From positions 62,001 through 126,000 of the forward strand of contig NZ_JQED01000047.1 in assembly GCF_000764225.1 (NCBI RefSeq): a DNA stretch of 64,000 nucleotides. The letters are read 5' to 3'. Positions within the stretch are counted from its first letter, which is position 1. Each line of letters opens with the position of its first letter. The notes beneath the pieces are model-generated. The model searched no databases. It saw nothing but the letters and a program-made list of their open reading frames with translations, and was not told the DNA's origin. Source of the DNA: Colwellia psychrerythraea (GTDB taxonomy: Bacteria > Pseudomonadota > Gammaproteobacteria > Enterobacterales > Alteromonadaceae). The position numbers and the translations under genes are program-made. This document shows, piece by piece, positions 30,004 through 39,826 of the stretch.

Positions 30004-31956
30004 TTAGGTGTTGATTTTTATCGATTGTTCTGTTTTATCGAGTAAATGAACAATATTATCCGATAATGGGGAAAGCTCTTTATAAAGGCTATCGGCTTTA
30101 TTTAAATCTCCCATTTCGTATAGTTGATAAACCTCTTTAACTATTTCGTGTAACCTAGCATGAGGAGCTTCAATTTCCTTAAATGTACTTAAGTGACCGT
30201 AATTTTTAATGCCTTCAGAATAATACCATTTCCCGAGCATGCACTCACGATGAGAACAAACCTGCTCTTTAGTGATAGCCTGTAAATCTCCTTGAAGAAA
30301 ATCCCGTACTTTTGATTTCCAAGAAAGGTGAGCACTTTTAGCTTTATTGAAATCAAATTGGCTTGCTGTTTCTCCCAAATCATATTGATTGATTTGTAAC
30401 CTTAATGAAGCCAACATATCTGTTAATGAATGTACTCTCTCTTCAAGGCTTAGTACATTTTGACTTGTTTTTTCGGATTGAGTATTGATGGAGTGAACAT
30501 TGCGATTCATTTCTTCGGTCACGCAGCTTTGCTCTTCGGCAGCTGTTGCTATTTGTAAATTCATGTCATTAACACTAACAACAGAATTTACTATTTGGTT
30601 AAACGCATCTTCTGTATTGCCTATTTGCTCAACGGACTTGCTAACTTTTTCTAAACTGTGTGTCACTGCTGATACGGCATCCTGACTTCTGCTTTGTAAG
30701 GATTCGATCATAGCATTTATGTCCACTGTAGAGGATTGCGTCCGTGAAGATAAAGTTCTAACTTCATCTGCAACTACTGAAAACCCTCGTCCAAATTCAC
30801 CCGCTCGGGCGGCTTCAATTGCTGCATTGAGAGCCAATAAGTTAGTTTGGTCGGCTATTTTACTAATAGAAGCTGTAATATCTTTAATTTTCTGACATTC
30901 AAGTGCAAGATTATCAACAGTTTCACCAACATATTGTATGTCTTTAGAAAGTTCTACTATTGTGTCTTTGGTTGAATCAACTATCTGCTTTCCTGTAGTA
31001 GCATTTTCATCTGCATAAGCCGAGAATTCCGAGGTTTTAGTTGTATTTTGAGCGATTTCTGAAACAGTAGCACTCATTTCATTCATTGCTGTGGCAACTT
31101 GCTCCGTTTCTATATTTTGCCTATCTATATTTATTTTAGTTTGATAACTACTTTCAGATAAAACGTCAATGGCGACACTTAAGCTTTGAGTCGACTCGGA
31201 AAACCTCCCTATAATGGCCTTAATTCGCCCCTGAAGCATTTTAGTAGAAATAATGGTATTACCGATTTCATCAAACTTATTAATTGTTATATTTTCAGTT
31301 AAATCACCTGAGGCTATAATTCTTAACGATTTTGTTAAACTTGCCAGCCTTTTTACAACATCGATATTAAACATGTATACAAGAATGAGTGATAACGAAC
31401 AGAAAGTTATATTCAATAAAATATCACTTGGAGCTAAAGTAAATAGCTGTCCTGAACTCACTTGTTCAAAAAGAAAGATGGATAATAACAAAAGTATTAA
31501 CGCATTGATTTTTGTCGATAACTTGATTCGTTTATGAAGTGAAGGTTTGGGTAACTTCTTTGAACTATCATTTTTAAGTAAACTATAGAGCCGTTCAGCA
31601 TCCTTTATTTGTTGATGAGTAGGGCAACTTCTAACAGATTGATACCCCACCTTTTTACCTTTTTCAAAAATTGGCGTTACGTGAGCTTCAACCCAGTAAT
31701 AGTCACCGTTTTTACATTTATTTTTAACTAGACCTTGCCATGGTTTATCCTTCTTAACAGTTTCCCACAAGTTTTCAAATGCCGCAGCTGGCATGTCCGG
31801 ATGTCGAACTATTTTATGATGAGAAGATATTAGTTCTTTTTCTGTGTATCCACTGATTTCTATGAAATCTGAATTACAATACTCTATTCTCCCCTCTAAA
31901 TTAGTAATAGATATTAAAGTGGAGTTTTCAGCAAATTTCTTTTCATTACCGGACAT
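30004..31956 (-). CDS. Aer-like chemoreceptor with PAS and zinc-binding (CZB) domains
   Basis: A 650-residue methyl-accepting chemotaxis protein. Residues 1-120 are an Aer-type PAS domain (GYTEKELISSHHKIVRHPDMP), probably flavin-binding for redox or oxygen sensing. Two close membrane helices follow (~155-200), then a HAMP stretch and the signalling hairpin with NLLALNAAIEAARAGEFGRG. The C-terminus (~535-640) is a chemoreceptor zinc-binding domain: a histidine in SAHLSWK, the CSHRECMLGKWYY block and a later APHARLHE. There is no periplasmic sensor, so it senses the cell interior. It likely steers swimming by energy state and zinc or hypochlorite. It is monocistronic. Confidence 0.9.
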   Translation of the reverse strand: MSGNEKKFAENSTLISITNLEGRIEYCNSDFIEISGYTEKELISSHHKIVRHPDMPAAAFENLWETVKKDKPWQGLVKNKCKNGDYYWVEAHVTPIFEKGKKVGYQSVRSCPTHQQIKDAERLYSLLKNDSSKKLPKPSLHKRIKLSTKINALILLLLSIFLFEQVSSGQLFTLAPSDILLNITFCSLSLILVYMFNIDVVKRLASLTKSLRIIASGDLTENITINKFDEIGNTIISTKMLQGRIKAIIGRFSESTQSLSVAIDVLSESSYQTKINIDRQNIETEQVATAMNEMSATVSEIAQNTTKTSEFSAYADENATTGKQIVDSTKDTIVELSKDIQYVGETVDNLALECQKIKDITASISKIADQTNLLALNAAIEAARAGEFGRGFSVVADEVRTLSSRTQSSTVDINAMIESLQSRSQDAVSAVTHSLEKVSKSVEQIGNTEDAFNQIVNSVVSVNDMNLQIATAAEEQSCVTEEMNRNVHSINTQSEKTSQNVLSLEERVHSLTDMLASLRLQINQYDLGETASQFDFNKAKSAHLSWKSKVRDFLQGDLQAITKEQVCSHRECMLGKWYYSEGIKNYGHLSTFKEIEAPHARLHEIVKEVYQLYEMGDLNKADSLYKELSPLSDNIVHLLDKTEQSIKINT

Positions 31957-32057
31957 TTAACACCTTTTAAATTGTAAAACAATAAATGAATTTAATTATA
32001 AATTATCAATTTTTTTGGTCAAGAAATATATGTAATATAGACCTGTAATCGTAAATT

Positions 32058-35030
32058 TTAATTACTTTTAAGAGATTTTGCATATTGTTGAAGCGACTCC
32101 TTCGACAATTGAACTAGTTCTTCGATCATGAGTAACTGTGAAGAGTGAAGTTTATTCTCTGCAGTGTTGATTTCAAGTGTCTGACAAAGCTGATATAACC
32201 TAATTAAGCCTAAACCGATAGCCGCGCCTTTTAGTTTATGTAATTTTGCTTGTTGAGCTATGGCCGATAAACTTGAAAAATCACTATACTCGCTATTTAG
32301 TTGTTGGCAAAATAACTGAATAAGTTGCATTACTTTATCGCTACCCAAATACTCTATATCTTGATTGGGAATACTGGCATCAAATAAATCAAAATTGCTA
32401 AGCTCCTGACTTTCAACTCGAGAGTCCTTATCAGCTGGCACAAGGGCTTCTACTATTTCAAACCTCTGTTCAACCTCAGTATCAATTCGCTGGTTTATTA
32501 ATCCTTCAATATTCGACATTACTTTAGCTATGCTTGGCTTTAATTTTTTCATTTGTACTGGTTTGGCAACAAAACCATCAAAACCTGATTTTATAAATTT
32601 AGCTATATCTTCATTAAATACATGGGCAGATACAGCGATAGTTTTGAAGGGCGTTTGCTTTTCTTTAGCAATAACTTTGAGTTGTTGAGATAAAACCACG
32701 CCATCAATATCGGGTAGATTGATATCAAGTAAGGCTAAATCAAAGCGATTATTGTGCATACATTTCAGCGCGCTCGCACCATCTTTGGCGGCTATTACTT
32801 TATGACCCAATTTTTCAACCAAAGCGCAGGCGACCTCAAGGTTAATTTCATTATCCTCAACGATGAGTACTTGATATTGTTGAGATAATGCTTGTGATGG
32901 CGAAAATAACACTTGCTGAGCGTTAATTGCTTCCGTTGAAGCACGAACTAATGGAATGGTAAAAGTAAAACAACTCCCTCGATTTTCTTCACTTTCAAGA
33001 GATAAAGTCCCTTGCATAGCACTGACAAGTCGCTGACATATTGCTAACCCCAAACCAGTACCTACAGCACTTTGAAGATTATCTACTTGAGTAAACGCCT
33101 GAAAAACATCGGCTTGTTTCTCTTTAGCAATGCCGCAACCGGTATCTGTCACTGAAAATGTTACCTCTGAATCTCCGGTAATATTTTCATCATTAACCGC
33201 TATTGATAAAACAATACTGCCCCGTTGAGTGAATTTAATGGCATTATTAATCAGATTTATTAATATTTGTCGCAACTTTCCTAAATCAGCAAGGCGCCAA
33301 TGTTCAATACTACCTCTTTTTTCAAAGTGCAGCTGCAGCGATTTATTTTGTGCTCTGGCACGCATTAAATGTACAACATCATCTCCTAATTTAGCTAAAT
33401 CAATGGCGCGGTATGAAAGTGCTATATGGCCAGCTTCAATTTTAGAATAATCAAGAATATCATTTAGAATATCTAATAAACTTTCTCCTGAATATAAAAT
33501 AGTTTGAGCATATTTTTGTTGCTCTAAGGTAAGCTTGGTATCGGTTAATAGCTCTAATGTGCCTATCATGCCATTCATGGGGGTACGTATTTCATGACTC
33601 ATGCTCGCTAAAAAGACTGACTTAGCTCTATTGGCTTCATCGGCTTGCTGCTTTGCTAAGGCATGTGCCTTAGATTCGCTGTTTAATTTTTCGTTGGAAT
33701 ATTGTAGCTCTTGCGTTCTAACATTAATCAATTGCTCTAGGTTTTCTTTATGTAAGCGCAATTCTTGTTCTGTTTGTTGTTGCTCATACTCAAGCTGTTG
33801 CTTTTTAATAGCATGCTCTCGAAAAACATCGAGTGCTTCAGCTAAATGTTTTAACTCTTCATCATTTGATGACTCGACCGTAATTGCTAAATCGCCAGCA
33901 GCTAGTTTTTCTATTGCGTCAGTATGTTTTTGTAATTTAAAAACAATGCCTTGATAAACAACTTTCCACATCACTAAGATAGTAACAACGAGTGACAATA
34001 AAGTAGTAATTAAAAAGACGTTCTGAGACCAGGAAACTAACTTATGATGCTGTTGACTGGTTTGCTTTGCTAAAACCCCTTGTTTTTCAATCAGTGACAA
34101 TATGCCTTGGTTTAGCTGGGTTAATTGATTGGAAATATGCTGATGTAGCAAACTTTGTTTTTGCTCTAATTCAATGGCTCTTTGTTGATTAACAAACAAG
34201 CTATCAAATAAATTAAGTTTAGTCAGTGCGATACTGGCCAAGTTCACTCTATAGGGATCAGTAATCGAATCTACTAAGTTTGAAATCAGCAATAAAAGTC
34301 TATCTCTGTTTTGAGCTAGTTCATTAAGTTGCTGGTATTGTTGTGTCGTAATAACCAAGTTTGCTATTTGCTCTAACTCCAGAGCATGACGCTCTAACGC
34401 AGCCATTTTATCAAGTAAGTTAAGGTCTTCATCAATGACTAAATCAATATCTTTTTTTGCTTGTACCAGTTTATTTTTCTGTTCAATTAAATCATAAAGC
34501 CCAGTCAAGCGTACTAGGGCAAAGGTACTCGCGTTGGCTACTTGCGATTGAGATAGAACAGAAATCTCATGTACTGAAGCTTTTACTACCTTAAAGGCTT
34601 GCTCAAGTTGTTGTTGATTGGTGATTTTATTTTTCGCATAGACATCAAGTTGTCCAATGCCTTGATTAATATCTTTCTTTAAATTAACTAAAGTGGATAA
34701 ACTTTTCTTGTTGAGATTGAGTAATACAAGGGCGGTAAACTTATCTTCAACCGCTAAATGCAGTGATGTGAGTGTTTGACTGATTTCTTGGCGCTGCTTC
34801 TCATCGTTGACATTTTTCAATAACGTCGTTTGATGAGTGATGTGTAAACTAAGGTTCGCTAACTCTCTTGCACTTGAAAGTGTAGGTAAGGTTTGTTGAG
34901 TAATGATATCACCCGTGCTGGCGATAAGGCTGAGACCATTCCAAGCAACAATACTGACAAACAACAGTAAACCCGCAACAAAGCTAAAGGCAAATAATAG
35001 TTTGTTCCCTATACTTCGACGAAAGTGCAA
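32058..35030 (-). CDS. torS: Hybrid sensor histidine kinase of TMAO system
   Basis: A 990-residue tripartite sensor kinase. An N-terminal membrane helix is followed by a long helical periplasmic sensor (to ~340), a second helix (~345-362), HAMP, and HisKA with SMSHEIRTPMNG (His479). The ATPase domain has DTGCGIAKEK and GTGLGLAICQRL. A receiver domain holds LLDINLPD (Asp769), and an HPt domain holds LHKLKGAA (His931). This four-step relay matches E. coli TorS. It is divergent from torT with 52 bases between them, exactly as in E. coli. The relay should end on TorR, which is broken here. The frame is intact. Confidence 0.93.
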   Translation of the reverse strand: MHFRRSIGNKLLFAFSFVAGLLLFVSIVAWNGLSLIASTGDIITQQTLPTLSSARELANLSLHITHQTTLLKNVNDEKQRQEISQTLTSLHLAVEDKFTALVLLNLNKKSLSTLVNLKKDINQGIGQLDVYAKNKITNQQQLEQAFKVVKASVHEISVLSQSQVANASTFALVRLTGLYDLIEQKNKLVQAKKDIDLVIDEDLNLLDKMAALERHALELEQIANLVITTQQYQQLNELAQNRDRLLLLISNLVDSITDPYRVNLASIALTKLNLFDSLFVNQQRAIELEQKQSLLHQHISNQLTQLNQGILSLIEKQGVLAKQTSQQHHKLVSWSQNVFLITTLLSLVVTILVMWKVVYQGIVFKLQKHTDAIEKLAAGDLAITVESSNDEELKHLAEALDVFREHAIKKQQLEYEQQQTEQELRLHKENLEQLINVRTQELQYSNEKLNSESKAHALAKQQADEANRAKSVFLASMSHEIRTPMNGMIGTLELLTDTKLTLEQQKYAQTILYSGESLLDILNDILDYSKIEAGHIALSYRAIDLAKLGDDVVHLMRARAQNKSLQLHFEKRGSIEHWRLADLGKLRQILINLINNAIKFTQRGSIVLSIAVNDENITGDSEVTFSVTDTGCGIAKEKQADVFQAFTQVDNLQSAVGTGLGLAICQRLVSAMQGTLSLESEENRGSCFTFTIPLVRASTEAINAQQVLFSPSQALSQQYQVLIVEDNEINLEVACALVEKLGHKVIAAKDGASALKCMHNNRFDLALLDINLPDIDGVVLSQQLKVIAKEKQTPFKTIAVSAHVFNEDIAKFIKSGFDGFVAKPVQMKKLKPSIAKVMSNIEGLINQRIDTEVEQRFEIVEALVPADKDSRVESQELSNFDLFDASIPNQDIEYLGSDKVMQLIQLFCQQLNSEYSDFSSLSAIAQQAKLHKLKGAAIGLGLIRLYQLCQTLEINTAENKLHSSQLLMIEELVQLSKESLQQYAKSLKSN

Positions 35031-35082
35031 TGTAATATCCTCTTTTACACGACCCGTGTATTCATTTTAAATAGAGTTTTTT

Positions 35083-36153
35083 GTGAAAATACTTTTAGTG
35101 TTACAACTAATTTTTGTTCATTGCTTATTACTGTTATCAACTGCAGCGACAGCTAACCATGGTCACATAAATAATAACCTATCAATGGCTACTATATCAG
35201 GTAGCGAGCTATCAGTAGGTAAAGTATCCCAAGATAAAATTAAATTATGTGCGGTCTACCCACATCTGAAAGATTCTTATTGGCTTAGCATCAATTTTGG
35301 CATGACTGAACAGGCAAAACAAAGATCAATTGAATTAAAAGTTCTCGATGCCGGAGGCTATCAGAATAAGGATGAACAGTTAAGACAAATTGAGCAATGT
35401 ATTCACTGGCAAGCAAGCGCAATATTAGTCGGCTCGGTTAATTTTGAAGCCTTAAATCAAAAACTTGCCCAAGTTAACCAGCACACGCCAGTTTTTGCCT
35501 TAGTAAATGAAATAGCCACGAATAATATTACTGGCAGAACAGGGGTGTCTTGGTATCAAATGGGCTATCAATTGGGTGAGTACCTAGTTAAGCACCATCA
35601 AAATCAGTTCAATGACACTCCTGCCACACTTGCTTGGTTTCCAGGTCCTAAAAGGGGAGGAGGAAGTTTGCAATCAACTCAAGGTTTACAGGCTGCGCTT
35701 GTCAATAGTCCTATTGAAATAATCGCCATAGAGCATGGCTTAAACGAGAAGATAGCGCAGTTTTCGTTGTTAAAAGGCGTCTTAAAAAAATATAACAATA
35801 TCGATTATTTAGCAGGTAATGCCGTGATGGCTGAAATGGCAATAAATGAAGTGGCGGGATTAGCTAAAGCGCAGCAGCCTGAGATCTTAAGTCATTATCT
35901 TAGCCATGGGGTTTACCGTGGTATCAAGCGCCATAAAATCTTAATGGCTAATTCAGATCAAATGGTATTACAGGGAAAAATGGCGATTAACCAAGCTGTT
36001 GATTACCTGATAACAGGAGATATAAAAACAGAACAAGGGCCTAAAATAATCACCATTGATCAAATCAATATAAAGAAGGTGGCTGCTGACTTATCGTTAT
36101 CGCCAAGTCACTTTAAGCCAATTTATAGTATTAAACCTGAGAAGATAAAATAA
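35083..36153 (+). CDS. torT: Periplasmic TMAO-binding protein TorT
   Basis: A 356-residue periplasmic binding protein with a signal peptide (hydrophobic run ending AATA) and a LacI/RbsB-like fold. Recognisable blocks are LCAVYPHLKDSYWLSINFGM and WFPGPKRGGGSLQSTQG. In E. coli TorT binds TMAO and passes the signal to the sensor part of TorS. It starts at GTG 35083, divergent from torS and convergent with torR, the canonical order. The frame is intact. Confidence 0.9.
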   Translation: MKILLVLQLIFVHCLLLLSTAATANHGHINNNLSMATISGSELSVGKVSQDKIKLCAVYPHLKDSYWLSINFGMTEQAKQRSIELKVLDAGGYQNKDEQLRQIEQCIHWQASAILVGSVNFEALNQKLAQVNQHTPVFALVNEIATNNITGRTGVSWYQMGYQLGEYLVKHHQNQFNDTPATLAWFPGPKRGGGSLQSTQGLQAALVNSPIEIIAIEHGLNEKIAQFSLLKGVLKKYNNIDYLAGNAVMAEMAINEVAGLAKAQQPEILSHYLSHGVYRGIKRHKILMANSDQMVLQGKMAINQAVDYLITGDIKTEQGPKIITIDQINIKKVAADLSLSPSHFKPIYSIKPEKIK

Positions 36154-36596
36154 TCGCTAGCAGCTGACAACTTTGGTAATTGAATAGATCATCTATTGAT
36201 TGAGCTAGGTTATATCAGCAGCGAATAAATACCCTTCGCCATGAATCGTGGTGAAAATCTGCGGTTCTTTCGGGTTCTCTTCTATTTTGTGACGTAAACG
36301 ACGAACAAGTACATCGATGGTTCTATCATTGGGGGCATCCACTCTATGCTCAATTAAATTAAGTAATCGTTCACGGCTGAGAACACGGCTAGGATTAGCG
36401 ACAAAAGCCACTAAAATATCGTATTCTGCTTTGGTTAATTTGATTGGAATATTATTTTTGAGCAACTTTCGTTTTGGAATATCGAAGCTGCATTGACCAA
36501 AATGAAATAAATCGTCATCTTCTTCATCTTCTGTTGCGATAACTGATTTTTGTTCCGTCAATGATATGCGCCATAAAATATTTTTAACACGTACTA

Positions 36597-36860
36597 GGGG
36601 CTGTTGATCTTTCGAGATTACTTTTACAGCAACTTGTTTGGTATTTAGACAAGGCAGAGTATGTGACGTGTAGCTGGCTACTCGAACATACGATAACGTA
36701 GTATAAATTTCAAACAAGTGCTGCCCTTTAGGGTTCATTTAAAACAAATTTACTCATTGTTGCTCGCTTTTTTAATAGAATAACTATGATACAAAGCTCG
36801 CGCCGCGATTAAACCCGTTTTCAATTGAATAAATTTTAACCCTGAAAGATCAACAGCCCC
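36597..36860. mobile_element. MITE copy 2, inside torR
   Basis: A 264-bp element with perfect 17-base-class ends GGGGCTGTTGATCTTTC / GAAAGATCAACAGCCCC, flanked by a TA duplication (36595-36596 and 36861-36862). It is base-for-base the same as copy 3 at 49620 in my reading, so transposition is recent. A frame starting at 36738 inside the element runs without a stop into the TorR DNA-binding half. Confidence 0.93.
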
Positions 36861-37105
36861 TAATAACTCTCTTAGCTCAAAAGGCTTAGTGACATAATCA
36901 TCAGCGCCCATCTCTAAACCAATTATTTTATCGATAGAGTCTGTTCGTCCCGTTACTAGTACTATACCAATATCAGAATGGCTACGTAGGTTTCGCGTGA
37001 TCATCAAGCCATCTTCATCAGGTAGAGTGATATCAAGCATGATCAAATCAATGTGATGGTTTTCCAAGACCACATTCATTTGCGCTTTATTTTCTGCCTC
37101 GCTAA

Positions 37106-37121
37106 CTCGATAACTCGATAA
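37106..37121. repeat. 8-base tandem duplication at torR breakpoint
   Basis: CTCGATAA occurs twice in direct succession exactly where the torR 3' piece meets foreign sequence. It may be the scar of a transposition or end-joining event. Confidence 0.7.
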
Positions 37122-37396
37122 CCTGTATGGAATATTTATATCTCCGGCACTAGCCATAAATCTATGGAGGACTTTAAAACCTTCTTCACCATAATCACAA
37201 ATAACATCATCGTCACGTAAATTACTAACTAATAATAGCCCCAGCTCTTTTCTCTGGGTATCATCAAACTCCGCGCTTGTCCAATGAGATCAAAAGCATC
37301 TTGATTTAACACGCGAGCATTAAACGTAGAAAAGCGAGAATGTTTCACTTGTTTAACACCAGCCCCCTTACTGAGTAATTTTTTAAATAAGCTCAT
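37122..37396 (-). pseudogene. Hypothetical protein, frameshifted and cut at the breakpoint
   Basis: ATG 37396 begins MSLFKKLLSKGAGVKQVKHS and runs about 43 residues to QARS. One base is missing near 37264, after which the neighbouring frame continues as DTQRKELGLLLVSNLRDDDV and ends up fused to torR at NIPYRLSS. I do not recognise the family. The gene lost its 3' end at the rearrangement point or ended close to it. Confidence 0.6.
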
Positions 37397-37492
37397 TTTA
37401 CTACTTCGTTAAAATACCTTATAGCCATGATACACACCTAAAATAAAATAGTTTTTTTATCCGGCACTTTACGAAATAAATAAACAAGCGAT

Positions 37493-38542
37493 TTATCGCC
37501 CCAATTGTTTAGCAACTTTTCCCATACCCGTTAATTTAGCCGATGCTTTTTTAGTGTAAACCGCTGGCATGTGTTCACTGGCCCAACGCCCTGCACGTTG
37601 TATATCAAAAAGTGTCGCGCCAGATTCGGCTAATGTGACCGCAGCTCCAACACGCCCGCTATGTCCCGTATAATAACCATATTCCTTCCCGGCCAAAACT
37701 GAAGCAGAACGAAAAGCATCGAGTACCGTTCTGTATTTTATCGGGGCACTTCTTATGTGCTTTTTCGGGCTTAAACTACGCAATAAATAACCATTTTTAA
37801 CAGTAAGCAAAGCAAGCCAAATACCAATTAAAGTCAATGTGGTATTTGACAAAAACAGGTATTCTCCTTCCCCTTCTTTATCCGTTTTACTCGAGGGTAT
37901 AAAAAGTGTTTCTGCTGAAAAATCAATATGTTCAATTTTAATCGCGCACACTTCCTCTGCCCGTAATAAGGCATCAAAAGCGATATTGAGTATGAGTTTG
38001 TTTCTCAGATCTAATGGGCAATCATTTGACAGTTTTGAGTTAATCATTTCTAACGATTTATTGCCCATATCTTGCGCTTGCTTTTTCGCTGACGGTTTTT
38101 TATTTAGCGCTAGTTTTAACCAATCATTAAACAGGCTATTAGCTGTGAATGGGTTCGCTAACATCATCCCTTTAAGTAACTTTTTAATGGATGTTTTCTG
38201 ACGAACTATCGTAGAACGCTTCAAGTCACTAGCAATCATCTCCGTGAAATATTGCTTCAAAACATCTTCATTATTGATTAAGTCAGTATTTAAAATCAGA
38301 TCAGGATTTTGGTCTAACCACGCTTTTAAGCAATTCCCATCATATTTCAGCGCGTCTTGAGAGTTTTTAGTAGTAAGGGCGAATATTTCTGCAAACCATT
38401 TTGCATTGCGCTCAGCATTCTCGGTATGCTGTTTATTTGATTTCGGCTCGATATTATTGTTGTTATTGCCAACATGCGTTTTTTCAACATCACGATGTGT
38501 TGGAATAATTGTGTTTTCTGGTTGAATGATTTCTAACATCAC
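37493..38542 (-). CDS. Tyrosine recombinase / integrase
   Basis: A 349-residue site-specific recombinase. Residues ~60-170 resemble a SAM-like core-binding domain; the C-terminal catalytic domain has the arginine in FDALLRAEEVCAI, the lysine in SSKTDKEGEGEY, GHSGRVGAA (His-x-x-Arg) and AGRWASEHMPAVYTK with the nucleophilic tyrosine. The N-terminus has an asparagine run. Neither a tRNA gene nor a clear attachment site adjoins it. A large hairpin lies 76 bases upstream (38618-38673). It is probably the integrase of an old island or element whose other parts have decayed. Confidence 0.88.
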   Translation of the reverse strand: MMLEIIQPENTIIPTHRDVEKTHVGNNNNNIEPKSNKQHTENAERNAKWFAEIFALTTKNSQDALKYDGNCLKAWLDQNPDLILNTDLINNEDVLKQYFTEMIASDLKRSTIVRQKTSIKKLLKGMMLANPFTANSLFNDWLKLALNKKPSAKKQAQDMGNKSLEMINSKLSNDCPLDLRNKLILNIAFDALLRAEEVCAIKIEHIDFSAETLFIPSSKTDKEGEGEYLFLSNTTLTLIGIWLALLTVKNGYLLRSLSPKKHIRSAPIKYRTVLDAFRSASVLAGKEYGYYTGHSGRVGAAVTLAESGATLFDIQRAGRWASEHMPAVYTKKASAKLTGMGKVAKQLGR

Positions 38543-38617
38543 AAAAAGCCTAATTAATATGTATGTAATAACAGTCTGTTTAAATATACATGTTATTTTT
38601 TAGAAAGCAAGGTAAGT

Positions 38618-38673
38618 GAGAATAATTCTCTAACACACATAACTGTAATTATGTGTGGTTAGCAATTATTCTC
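38618..38673. repeat. 56-bp near-perfect hairpin upstream of integrase
   Basis: 25-base arms GAGAATAATTCTCTAACACACATAA (left, bases 38618-38642 shown by its ends only in comparison) and the complementary right arm 38649-38673 differ at about three positions and enclose CTGTAA. Such folded sites are used by some tyrosine recombinases, or it may be a regulatory hairpin. Confidence 0.65.
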
Positions 38674-39826
38674 ATTTATAGCTAATTTTTAGCGAGGGAA
38701 GGGTATGACAATAAAAATTGCCCAGGAGTAGGGTGGTTAATTATTGTGCCTTCGTGGTAGTGCGTACAGTGTTTTTTTGTGGGGAATTACTCACTAAGTC
38801 TATTAAATTTCACGTAGCGCACGACTTTTTTATCATTAACATTGCTTATCGTCAGGTATATAGAGGGATGTAGGGAAATTTACACCATATTGAACCCCTT
38901 ACTTTAAAAGCGATGAATATGAAATACATTCGAAATTTCGGGGGCCGGGCTGTAAATATAAGTTCATAGTTCAAATTGTAGACTCAAGGTTAATTTCGAC
39001 GGGAGTGAATACAAAAAACCAACTGGCTTGTTTTTCGTAAACATTACGGTCATTACAGCAAGATTTATCCAAGAAAACCTGCTGTAATTTTCAATAAAAA
39101 TATTCATTAAAATACTTTTGAATAATAAGATCCCATTCTCATATTATGCTTTCACCTTATCACTAGAAAACATAATAATGAAAAAAAAGAGAAGTCAACC
39201 ATACCTTCCACAACAGCTACAACCACTTGATTTTATGGTGATTTCACGAATAAAAATCTTCATAAAACCTTATAACAATACAATGAAAATCTAAAAACAA
39301 TATAAAAAATCATCAGAAAATAACATGTAAAATTATAATTCGAACCTTTAAAAGCCCTTTCAATAACCTTTAAGTAACCTTAAAATAATATTTTTAAATT
39401 ATTTAAACACCCTTAAGTAAATCTTTTAATAATTCTAAGTAACATTTAAAAAATAAAAAAAGATTATATGATTGGGGGAGGGCTTAAAGTTATTCCATAA
39501 CAGCACTTAATTGACTTATTGAGCGTTAATTAATAAACGGGATTGTTGCTTTTATGTTGTTATATATAGTGAAGGTTGCTGTTTTTAGTTTCTAAATGGA
39601 GGATTTGCTTTTTTTGATGTTGTATAAATTCCTGTTATGACTTTGTCAAATCACGATTTGGAGTCCTTTATTCTGAGTCCGGTAAAGAGCCAAAATGACT
39701 GTACTCAATGATAAAATCAGCCAACTTCGATTGATCACCAACTCTAAACTTGATGGATGAAATACTGCATGGTGATTCAATCGTTATAGATTTTGAGAAA
39801 GTTTTATCTAAATAAAAGGTATTTTT
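38674..39826. other. AT-rich region, no intact gene
   Basis: About 1.1 kb. Around 39350-39450 the phrases CTTTAAGTAAC, CCTTAAGTAAAT and TTCTAAGTAACAT recur at irregular spacing. A small frame at 39695 (MTVLNDKISQLRLITNSKL) shifts to another frame reading DEILHGDSIVIDFEKVLSK and ends just before 39827, suggesting a tiny decayed gene. Nothing else is supported. Confidence 0.5.

Larger units (their letters stand above)
36205..37122 (-). pseudogene. torR: torR 3' part, interrupted by a MITE
   Basis: TorR is the OmpR-type regulator that activates torCAD when TMAO is present. This piece begins at YRVSEAENKAQ (about 37120) and holds the phospho-acceptor in LIMLDITLPDEDG and VTKPFELRELL. It is then cut by a 264-bp MITE (36597-36860) and resumes as VRVKNILWRISL, followed by the winged helix and GEGYLFAADIT at the C-terminus. 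Removing the MITE and one TA joins GAG-TTA-TTA-GTA-CGT, giving ELLVRV in frame. The first ~28 codons are missing here and lie at 23205 on the plus strand. As it stands no full TorR can be made. Confidence 0.9.

Noticed and set aside
39350..39460. Repeated TTAAGTAA phrases as plasmid iterons
   Set aside because: Spacing is irregular, copies are short and AT-rich, and no replication initiator gene is nearby.
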